Assembly (NCBI RefSeq): GCF_900188125.1
Contig: NZ_FZOW01000026.1
Location: 1-62,790 of the forward strand
Reading direction: 5' to 3'
Length of the DNA: 62,790 nucleotides
DNA from: Rhodococcoides kyotonense
GTDB taxonomy: Bacteria > Actinomycetota > Actinomycetes > Mycobacteriales > Mycobacteriaceae
Each line of letters starts with the position of its first letter. The stretch's first letter is position 1. Both the position numbers and the translations under genes were made by a program. Positions 44,201 to 56,200 of this stretch are shown one piece after another. Under the pieces are notes generated by a model that saw nothing but the letters and a program-made list of their open reading frames with translations, made no database searches and was not told where the DNA came from.

Positions 44201-47200
44201 TCAGGATCGATCGGCACGTACGCGCCGCCGGCCTTGACGATGGCATACATACCGACGAGCAGGTCAACCGACCGGCGAATCGCCAAGCCCACCAACGACT
44301 CCGGCCCGACGCCGCGGCCGATCAGCGAACGAGCCACGCGGTTCACGCGAGCATCGAACTCTCCGTAGGAGACCGACTCACCCTCGTACACCAATGCTGT
44401 GGCGGCGGGGTCACGACGCACCTGCTCGTCGAACAGGTCGACGAGTGTTGCGCTCGAATCCGTGTCGTGTCGGGTGTCGTTCCAGCCGGACACGAGTTCG
44501 ACGCGTTCGTCCTCGTCGAGAACGGCGATGTCGCCGACGGCAAGGGACGGTGCCTGCGTGACGGATTCCAGTACCCGCACGAACCGTTCGACGATCCCTT
44601 CGACCGTCGAACGCTCGAACAGATCGCTCGCGTACGTCATGATCGCCTCGAAACCTGCAGGCGCACCGGCGTCGTCGTAGTGATCGGCGAGGATCAGGTG
44701 CAGATCGAACTGCGAGTTGCCCGAATCCGCGTCGACCGCGGACACCGTCAGGTCACCGAGCTCGAGACTCGATCGCGCGACATTCTGGAACGAGAAGCCG
44801 ACCTGGAACAGCGGGTGCCGTGCCGTCGACCGTGCCGGGTTGAGTACTTCGACGAGACGCTCGAATGGAACGTCCGCGTTGGCGAAGGCCTGCAAATCCG
44901 TCTCCCGAGCCGACTCGAGCAGCTCGGCGAAGGTGCGCTCCCCCGCGACATCGAGCCGGAAGACCAACGTGTTCACGAACATTCCGACGAGGTTGTCGAG
45001 AACTGCCTCACCGCGACCTGCGATCGGCGTACCGACGGCGATGTCCGTCATGCCCGACAGACGCGACAGCAGGACCGAGAACGCAGCGTGCACAGCCATG
45101 AACACCGTGGCGTTGTTCTCGCGAGCCAGATCCTGCAGTGCCGCATGCGTTGTCGCAGGCACCGCGAATTCGACGCGATCACCACGGAAGCTCTGATCGG
45201 CAGGCCGCGGCTTGTCGATCGGAAGCGTCAGCTGATCGGGCAGGTCGGCGAGTTGGTTCTTCCAGTACTCGAGTTGACGTGCGCCGACCGACGTCGGATC
45301 GTCCTCGTCACCGAGCACGTCCCGCTGCCACAGCGCGTAGTCCGCGTACTGCACCGGCAGAGGCGCCCAGTCCGGGGACTGCCCACGGGTCCGGGAGGCG
45401 TACGCCGTCATCAAGTCCGTCGTCACGGGAACCATCGACGAGCCGTCCGCGGAGATGTGGTGCACGACCATCGCGAGGACGTACTCGGGGGCATCCCCTT
45501 CGATACGGAACAACGTGATGCGCACGGGCACCTCGGTGGTGACGTCGAACTGCGACGCCGCGAGTGCGAGCACCTTCTCGGTGACCGACGCAGCGTCGAC
45601 CGAGTCGACAGCGAGCGCGATGCCTGCCTGGTCCGGTGTCAGGACCTTCTGCGCCGGACCGGAATCGGTGTCCGGGTAGATCGTGCGCAGCGTTTCATGG
45701 CGTGCGACGAGATCGCCGATCGCCTCGGCGAATGCATCCTCGTCGAGAGCACCCGACAGCCGTAGCGCCATCGGAATGTTGTACGCCGTCGACGCACTGT
45801 CGAAGCGGTTGAGGAACCACATGCGTCGCTGAGCCAGCGATAGCGGCACGTGTTGCGGACGCTCCCGCGCCACGAGTTCCTTACGGCCGCCGGTACCGAC
45901 CGACGACTCCACTCGACCCGCAAGATCGCCGACCGAGGACGCCTCGAACAGCAGGCGCACCGGAACCTGAGTATCCAACGCAGCACCCAGCCTCGACACG
46001 ACCTGCGTCGCGATCAGCGAGTTACCGCCGAGGGCGAAGAAGTCGTCGTCGACACCGACTCGTGCCACACCGAGCACGTCGGCGAACACGCCGGCCACGA
46101 TCTCCTCGAGCGGAGTCGACGGTGCACGGAACTCCACCGCGGCAGCGACCGGCACCGGCAAGGCCCGGCGATCGAGCTTGCCGTTCACCGTCAACGGGAT
46201 CTCGTCGAGCACGACGAACGCCGACGGCACCATGTACTCCGGCACGAGCGTCGCGACGCCGGACCGCACCGACTCGGTATCCGACGTGCCGACGACGTAG
46301 GCGACCAGACGGGTGGCACCAGGGGTGTCCTCGCGGACGATGACGGCAGCAGCAGTCACACCCGGCTGCGCCGACACTGCGGCTTCGACCTCGCCGAGTT
46401 CGATACGGAAACCACGCACCTTCACCTGATCATCAGCACGACCCAGGTAAACGAGTTCACCGACACCGGACTGTGTCTCGGTCCACCGCGCCACGTCACC
46501 GGTGCGATACAACCGGCCGTCACCGAACGGGTTGGCCACGAAGCGAACCGACGACAGATCGGCACGTCCGAGGTAACCGCGCGCCAACTGACCACCCGAC
46601 ACGTAGAGCTCACCCGCGACACCGACGGGAACGGGCTGCAGACGGGTGTCGAGGACGTAGACCCCAAGACCCGAAATCGGTGCACCGATGACCGACGCCG
46701 ACCCGACGGATTCGGTCGACAACGCGCGGAACGACACGTGCACCGTCGTCTCGGTGATGCCGTACATGTTGACCAGGAGCGGTCCGGACTCGCTGCCGTC
46801 GCCGTGACGCGCGAACCAGCCTTCGAGTCGGCGCGGCTCCAAGGCCTCACCACCGAACACCACGTACCGCAGCGACAACTCACCCGCGTCCGCACGACCG
46901 GCACGATCGAGCTCGGCCAGCTGATAGAACGCCGACGGCGTCTGGTTGAGCACTGTGACACCCTCGGTGACCAGCAGTTCACGGAACGCCTCCGGCGAAC
47001 GCGACGTGAAGTAGTCGACCATGACCAACGTGCCGCCGTACAGCAGTGGACCCCACAACTCCCACACCGAGAAGTCGAATGCGTACGAGTGGAACATCGT
47101 CCACACGTCGCTGTCGTCGAACCCGAACGAACCGTCGGTGTTGTCCATCAACCGCAGCACGGTCGAATGCGGAATCAACACACCCTTCGGCCGACCCGTC

Positions 47201-50200
47201 GAACCCGACGTGTAGATGACGTACGCCAGGCTGTCCGCCGACAGGGGCGCCAGACGATCGGCATCCGAAATCTGCGACGAGTCATCCGAATCGTCCTGTG
47301 CCACATCGACGACCGGGATGCCCGCTCCGCGCACACCCGCCATCGACTCCCCTGCCGACACCTCGGGTGTCGTCACGACCGCCACCGGCGCCGCGTCCGA
47401 CATCATGAACTCGATGCGCTCGGCCGGGTACGTCGGATCCACCGGCAGGTACCCGGCACCGGACTTGATCACCGCGAGCAACGCCACGACGAGATCCGCC
47501 GACCGCGGCAACGCCACAGCCACCAACGAATCCGGACCCGCACCGACCGCGATCAACCTGCGCGCGAGTCGGTTCACCCGCGCATCGAGCTCCGCGTACG
47601 ACAGCGACTCGTCCTGGAAGCGCACCGCCACCGACTTCGGATGCGACGCGACCACCGCATCGAATCGGTCGACCAACGTACCCGCACCGACCGACACATC
47701 CGGACCAGACGAACTCCACTGCGTCAGAACACGATCACGCGTATCGGCATCGACGATGTCGACGTCACCGACCGCCGTCGACGCATCCGCGACCACGCCC
47801 TCCAGCACCGCATGGAACTGGCTACCGAACCGGTCGACCGTTGCTGCGTCGAACAGATCGCTCGCGTAGCTGATGTAGCAGGTCAGACCGCCGTTCTCGA
47901 CTTCCTCGAACGTGAACTGCAGGTCGAACTTCGCGATCCCCGCGTCGAATTCGAGCGCTTCGACGGACAGGTTCGGCAGTTCGAGCGCGGTCCGCCCGAG
48001 GTTCTGGAAGGCCAGCACCACCTGCACGAGGGGGTGCCGTGACTGCGACCGCTCCGGATCGAGCACCTCGACGAGTCGCTCGAAGGGGACGTCCGCGTGG
48101 GCGAACGCCGCCAGGTCCGTCTCGCGTGCGTGCGCCAGCACATCCCGGAATGTCGTCGACGGCTCGACCTGTGTGCGCAGCACCAACGTGTTGACGAACA
48201 TGCCGATGAGGTCGTCGAGTTCGGCCTCGCCACGTCCTGCGATCGGAGTACCGATGGCCACGTCCTCGGACGCGGACAGTCTCGACATCAACACGGCGAG
48301 TGCGGCGTGCACGACCATGAACAGCGTCGAGTTGTTCTCGCGCGCAACAGCATCCAGCGCACGATGCAGGTCCGGCGACACCGCGAACGACGTCGTACGA
48401 CCACGGTTGGTCGCCACTGCAGGCCGCGCGTAATCGAACGGCAACTCGATCTGATCGGCCAGACCCGAGAGCTGACGGGTCCAGTACGAGACCTGCTGCG
48501 ATGCAACCGACGTCGCGTCGTCCTCGGTGCCGAGCACCTCGCGCTGCCATACCGCGTAATCCGCGTACTGCACGGGCAACGCCGTCCAGGCAGGAGCGGA
48601 GCCTGCGGAGTGACCCGTTGATGCAGGAGCGGAGCCCGCCGCGCGGGCGGCGTAGGCGACCATGACGTCGGTCGTCAGCGGTCGCATCGAGAAGCCGTCG
48701 GACGCGATGTGGTGAACCACGAACACGAGCACATGATCGTCGCTGCCCACTGCGAGCAGCCGCACCCGCACCGGCACCTCACGCGTGACGTCGAATCCGC
48801 CGGACACGATGTCGACGACCGTCGCGAGAACGTCCTGCTCCGACACTGAGATCGGGGTCAGATCCACCTCGACGTCTGCTTCGGGCAGCACGACCTGGTG
48901 CCCGACACCGTCGAACTCCGGATAGATCGTGCGCATCGTCTCGTGGCGAGATACGACGTCCGAAATCGCCTGCCTCAGCGCGGCGATGTCCAACGACCCG
49001 GTCAAACGGATCGCGACTGGAATGTTGTTCACCGACGACTCGGTGTCGAAGCGGTTGAGGAACCACATGCGCTGCTGAGCGAGCGACAGCGGAACACGCT
49101 CGGGTCGCGGACCTGCCACGAGCGCCGCACGAGCTCCGGCGCCGACGTGATCCTCGACGCGGCGGGCCAACGCACCGACGGTCGTCGCGTCGAACAACGC
49201 ACGAACGGGGACCTGCGCGTCCAGGGCCGCGCTCAGTCGTGCCACGACCTGTGTCGCGATGAGCGAGTTACCACCGAGCGAGAAGAAGTCGTCGTCGAGG
49301 CCGACACGGTCGACTCCGAGTACCTCCGCGAAGACGTCCGCGACGGCCTGCTCGATCGGTGTTCCCGGAGCGCGATATTCGGCAGCCGCGACCTCCGGTT
49401 CCGGCAGTGCCTTGCGGTCGAGCTTGCCCGACGACGTCAGCGGGAGATCGTCGAGCACCACGACGGCCGACGGAACCATGTACGACGGCAGCCGCTCAGC
49501 TGCATCGGCGAGCACGGAATCGACTGTCCCCTGGTCACTCTCGACAGCAGACGTGAAGACGATCCACGCAACGAGTCGATCGTCACGCACCGCGACGACC
49601 GCATGTGCGACGGATTCGCCTGCGAGCAAGGCCGATTCGATCTCACCGAGTTCGATGCGCTGCCCGCGCAGCTTGACCTGGAAGTCCGAACGACCGACGT
49701 ACACGAGCTCGCCGTCGGCGCTCCAGCGCACGACGTCACCCGTGCGGTACAGACGTCCGCCGCCGAACGGGTTGGCCACGAAGCGGTCCGCGGTCAGGTC
49801 CGGACGTGACGCATAGCCACGTGCGAGCTGGACGCCCCCGAGGTAGAGCTCTCCCTCGGCGCCGACCGGGGTGGGCCGTAATGCGTTGTCCAACACGTAC
49901 ACCCGAGTGTTGAACACGGGCTTGCCGATCGGAACGCCATTGACGTCGACAGGTGTGTACTCGTGGTACGTCACGTCGACCGCAGCCTCGGTCGGTCCGT
50001 ACAGGTTGACCATACGAGCGGACGGAACCGTCGAGACGAGGCTTGCTGCCGTCGTCGACGGGAGTGCCTCGCCGGAGGCGAAGACCCACCTCAGACTCGT
50101 GGCGGTGCGTGCCGTCGGTTCGGCCGTGAAGACGGCGAGCATGGACGGCACGAAGTGCGCCACTGTCACGGACTCGCTCGCGATGAGCTCGGCGAGGTAC

Positions 50201-53200
50201 GCCGGATCGCGATGCCCGTCGGGTCGCGCAATGACCATCCGTGCACCGACGCGCAACGGCCAGAACAGTTCCCACACCGACACGTCGAACGTGACGGGTG
50301 TCTTCTGGATCACGACATCGGAGCTGCCGAGTGAGTACTCGGCCTGCATCCAGTCGAGACGGTTGACGATGGCACGGTGGCCGATGGTCACGCCCTTCGG
50401 CCGACCCGTGGATCCCGAGGTGAACAGCACGTACGCACTGCCGTCGGACGACGACGGACGCTCGGACTCCGTCAGTCGGGCCGACGAGAAACCGCTGAGG
50501 TCCAGCTGGTCCACGTTCACGACGCGGGCACCACCCGAGACAGTAGATCCGTCACGCTCTGTCGTCAGAATCAGTGCGGCAGCTGAGGTGTCGACGATGT
50601 AGTCGACGCGTTCGGCCGGCTGCTCCGGATCCACCGGAACGTACGCGCCCCCGGCCTCGATGACCGCGTAGACGGACACCAGGAGATCGAACGACCTGCG
50701 AATGCCGATCGCGACCGTCGATTCCGGTCCGACGCCTTCGCCGACGAGGTATCGCGCCAAGCGACCCACCCGGTCCGCGAATTCGCGGTAGGTCAGGGAC
50801 TCGTCCTCGAAGGTCAGGGCGACGGCGTCGGGCGTCCGCTCGACCTGCTCGTGGAAGGCATCCAGCAACAGCTGATCATCGACGTCGTGATCGGTGTCGT
50901 TCCACGTGGACAGCACCAGATCGCGCTCGGCAGCGTCCAACAGGTCGACGTCTCCGACAGCCATGGTGGGATCGGTTGCGATCGCCTCGAGGATCCGTTG
51001 CACGCGAGCGAGCATCGCGGTGACCTGATCGGCCGAGAACAGGTCTTCGAAGTACTTGAGCGTCAGCCGGATTCGATCGTCCGACACGATGAGCAGGGTC
51101 AGCGGGTAGTGCGTGCTGTCGTTCGAGTCGACGCCCGTGACTGCCATGCCGTCGATGTTCGACGCCTGAGCCGCCAGACCTGCCTCGTCGACGGGGTACG
51201 ACTCGAACACCGTCAGCGTGTCGAACAGCGTGCCGACGTGTGCGGCGCGCTGGATGTCGGTCAGACCGAGGTAGTGGTGATCCAGCAGATCCGCCTGCTC
51301 GCTCTGCAGACGCGTCAGCGCCGATTCGAGCGACTCCGACGAGTCGATTCGGACGCGGACGGGCAGCGTGTTGATGAACAGGCCGACCATCGATTCGACG
51401 CCGGGAAGCGACGCGGGACGGCCGGACACTGTTGCACCGAAGACCACGTCGTCGCGGCCGGTGGATGCCGACAGCAACATGCCCCACGCTGCCTGGACGA
51501 GGGTGTTGACCGTCACGCCGAGCCGAGCGCCCAACGCGGACAACGACGCCGACAGTTCAGCGGACATCGACAGTTCCACGGCACCCGCACGGGCGGTGAT
51601 CTCTCGTCCCGCAGCCGAGGGCGCCATCAGAGTCGGCTCGGGAGCGTCGTCGAGCGCACGTGCCCAGACGGCTGCGGACTCCGCATGGTTCTGGCGCTCG
51701 ATCCACGACAGGAACGTGCGGTACGACGGGACGCGCGGCAACGACGTCGCGTCGCCGCGCACGGCGTACAGAACCAGCAGATCCTTCATCAGCAGCGGCA
51801 TGGACCAACCGTCGATGAGAATGTGGTGGTTCGCGAACAGCAGCTTGAATTCGCCGTCCGACAGCTTCACCAGCGTGAATCGCACGAGAGGTGCTGCGGC
51901 CGTGTCGAATTGCGCTGACTGCTCCTCGGCCCGCAGACGTTCGTACGCGGCGAGGCGGTCGCTCTCGGGAACGCCGGAGAGGTCGTGCTCCGTCCACGGC
52001 ACCGTCACGTCCTGGACGACGACCTGAACCGACGAACCGGCCGATGTCGTCACGAACGCGGTGCGCAGATTGTCGTAGCGGTTCAGCAGTGCCTGCGCGG
52101 CACCACGGAGTCGTTCCGTGTCCACCTCGCCGGACAACGTCAGCACCATCTGCATGGTGTAGACGTCGAGATCGGTGCCCGCGAGCTTCGCGTGGAACAG
52201 GAGTCCGGACTGCAGCGGCGACAACGACCAGATATCGGTCACTGCCGGGAACTGCGATTCGACGACGTCGATGTCACGCTGCGTGACGGGAGCGAGCGGC
52301 ACGTCGGACGGCGTCAGGCCACCGGCCGAACCATCGGTGACGTGCGCCGCGAGAGCAACGAGCGCCGCGACCCACGTGTCGGCGAGCTCCTGGACATCGG
52401 CGCGATCGATCGCGCCGGTCGGGAACGCGAAGGTTGCGGCGAGCTCGGAGTTGTCACCGGTCCCGCGCACGATCGCGTTGATGTCCACCGTCTTGTTGGC
52501 AGGCATGTCGGCGTCACCGACAACCGTCAGGTCGTCGAAATCGGAGGCGGGAACCCAACCATCGAGTCCTTCGGGAAGTTCTCCCGTCGTCACACGGCCG
52601 AGGTAGTTGAAGCTGATCTGCCCGTCGGCCAGCGCTGCCAGTTCGACACCGGTCTCGGCGTTCATGTAGCGCAGCAGCCCGTAGCCCATGCCCTTGTCGG
52701 GAACGGCGAGCAGTTGTTCCTTCACTGCCTTGATCGCGCGAGCCATCTCGGTACCGACCGCAAGTGCCTCCGCGGCATCGATTCCCGACAGGTCGAGGCG
52801 TACCGGGTACACGCTGGTGAACCACCCCACAGTGCGGGACAGGTCTGCCCCGGGAACGAGCTCTTCTTCACGGCCGTGGCCTTCGAGCTGCACGAGCGTC
52901 GACGGTGCGTCGACGCCACGAGCTGTACGCCAGCGAGTCACGGCAACCGCGAGTGCAGTGAGAAGTCCGTCGTTCACGCCGCCGCGGAACGCCTCGGGCA
53001 CCGCCGTCAGCAGTGCCTTCGTCACGTCCGCAGGAACGACAGCGGAGATGCGCTCGACGGTCGACTGGACATCCAGCGCGGGGTCGAACGGCCGGGATCC
53101 GAGTGTCGGATCCTCGGTGCCCGAGATCGCCTGCCACACAGGCAGTTCCGCGACACGCTCGTCGCGGTACGACTCTTCGCGCAGTGCATGAGCCCACCGG

Positions 53201-56200
53201 CGCTCGGACGTACCGACCTCGGGCAGAACCGGATCGTGACCGAGGGACACCTGTGCCCACGCAGCTACGAAGTCCGGCACCAGAATTCGCCACGAGACAC
53301 CGTCGACGACGAGGTGATGTGCGACGACGACGAGACGTCCGGAACGCGTGGGCCCGAAGTCGATCCACACGAATCGAAGCATGCTGCCGGCTCGCGGATC
53401 GAGGTAGTTCATCGACTGGTTCACGGCATCGGCCGCGATGTCCAGCACTGCTGCAGCGTCGACGTCGGGGTCGATCTCGACCCGGTCGATCAACGCATCC
53501 GCTTCGACGGAACCGGGTGCGGAAATCTCGAGACTCCACCCCTGGGAGTCCTCGACGAGCTGTGCGCGCAGGCCGTCGTGCCGGTCGACGACGGCTGCGA
53601 CCGTGCGTGCGATTCCCTGGCGGTCGATCGCCGCAGGAAGATCCAGCGTCACTGTCTGCACGAACCGGTCGAACGAGCTTCCCAATCCCGGGTCGTTCCT
53701 GCGGGCTCCACTCCCGGCCCGCTGAATCATCAACTGCGCGAACGGGGTGAGCGGCATCGAGCCGACGCCGCCACCGTCGAGTTCCTCGAGGACGGCCTTG
53801 CCAACGAGGGTCTCGGTGGTTGCTACCGCGGCGAGACGCGCAACGGTCTTCTGCTCGAACACATCTCGCGGAGCGATCACCACTCCCCTGGCGCGTGCGC
53901 GGGCGACGAGCTGGATCGAGACGATGCTGTCTCCACCGAGCGCGAAGAACGAATCGTCGACGCCGACGCGCTCGAGCCCGAGAACCTCGGCGAACACGTC
54001 GCCGAGAACACGTTCGACGTCGGTCTCGGCCTCACGGAAGTCCGCAGTGCTCTCGAAGACGGGGTCCGGCAATGCTTTTCGATCCAGTTTGCCCGACGAC
54101 CCGAGCGGCAGCTCGTCCAACACCAGGACCATCGCGGGGACCATGTACTCCGGAACCAGCACAGCTGCCGACTGCAGCAGCGACGGAATGTCGACGCTGG
54201 CGCCCGACGCCGGTACGACGTAGGCGACCAACTGATCCTGCCGAACCTGGACGACGGCCTGTGCGACCGACGCATCGGTCAACAACGCAGACTCGATCTC
54301 CCCCAACTCGATCCGCAGACCACGCAACTTCACCTGGAAATCCGACCGACCGATGTACTCCAACTCACCCGACGCCGACCACCGCACCAGGTCACCCGTC
54401 CGATACAACCGACCACCATCACCGAACGGATCCGCAACGAACCGATCCGCCGACAGATCCGGGCGCCCGTAATACGCACGAGCCAACTGCACACCCGCCA
54501 GATACAACTCACCCACCATGCCCACCGACACCGCACGCAGACGGCCATCGAGAACACGAACCTCGGTGTTGTACACCGGGCGACCGATCGGAACGACCAC
54601 CACGTCATCCGACGTGAACTCGTGATACGTCACATCGACAGCCGCCTCCGTCGGACCGTACAAATTCACCAACCGAGCAGCCGGCAACGCCGCCGCGACC
54701 GACCGTGCGGTAGCGACCGGCAGAGCCTCACCCGACGCGAACACCCACCGCAGACCCGACACCTCACGCGCAGCCGGCTCGGCCGCGAACACCGCCAACA
54801 ACGACGGCACGAAATGCGCCACCGACACCCGCTCATCACGCATCAACCCAGCGAGATACACCGGATCACGATGACCATCCGGACGCGCAACCACCAACCG
54901 CGCACCCACCTGCAACGGCCAGAACAACTCCCACACCGACACATCGAACGTCACCGGAGTCTTCTGCACGACAACGTCATCGCCGTGAAGCTCGTACTGA
55001 TCCTGCATCCACACCAAGCGATTCACGATCGCCCGATGACTGATCGCCACACCCTTCGGCCGACCCGTCGAACCCGACGTGAACAACACGTACGCCACAT
55101 TCGATGCCACCAAAGGCGACACCCGCTCCACATCCGCCACCGGCGCATCCGAGAACGAGCCGAGCGCGATCTCGTCCAGCAGGACGACATCGACGCCGTC
55201 GGCGCTGCCGGATTCGAATGCATCGCGCGACGTCGACAACGCCACCGAGACCTGCGCCGTGTCCAGGATGTACGCAACCCGCTCGGCAGGCTGGTCCGGA
55301 TCGACCGGCACGTATCCCGCGCCTGCCTTGACCACGCCGTACAACCCGACCATCAGATCGAACGAACGGCGCATCGCAAGCGCCACCAACGACTCCGGGC
55401 CGATTCCACGCGACACCAAATACCGCGCAACACGATTCGCGCGAGCATCGAACTCCGCGTACGTCAACGACTCGCCCTCGAACACCAACGCCACCGCATC
55501 AGGAGTCCTCGCGACCTGCGCATCGAACAACGACACCAACGTCGCCGACGAATCCACCTCGTACGCAGTGTCGTTCACCCCCTCGAGCAACACTCGTTCC
55601 GCGTCGTCGGCCAGATCGATATCGCCGACAGGCACAGTCTGATCGGCTGCAATGGCCTCGAAGATGCGCTCGAGTTTGCCCATCATCGACGCCACGTCTG
55701 CGGCGGTGAAGGCGTCCGTCAAGTACTTGAGCTTCAGATGCACCTGGCTGTCGACGGCGATGAGCAGGGTCAGCGGGTAGTGAGTGGCATCCTCGAGTGC
55801 CACGTCTGCCACGGACATGCCGTCGATGTTCTTCGCCTGCTCGGCGAGACCTGCTTCGTCGACGGGGTACGACTCGAAGACCGTCAGAGTGTCGAACAGT
55901 GCGCCGATCTTGACGTCACGCTGAATCTCGTTGAGGCCCAAGTAGTGATGATCGAGCAGATCTGCCTGCTCGCCCTGAAGTGTCGTCAGCATCGACGAGA
56001 TGGACTCGTGTCCGTCGAACCGCACGCGGACGGGCAGCGTGTTGATGAACAGTCCGACCATCGATTCGACGCCGGTCAGGCCGGCCGGCCGACCCGACAC
56101 CGTGGCGCCGAAGACGACGTCGTCGCTGCCGGTCGTGCGCCCGAGCAGGATGCCCCAGGCGGCCTGGACCATGGTGTTGAGCGTGACGCCGAGGCGCGCA

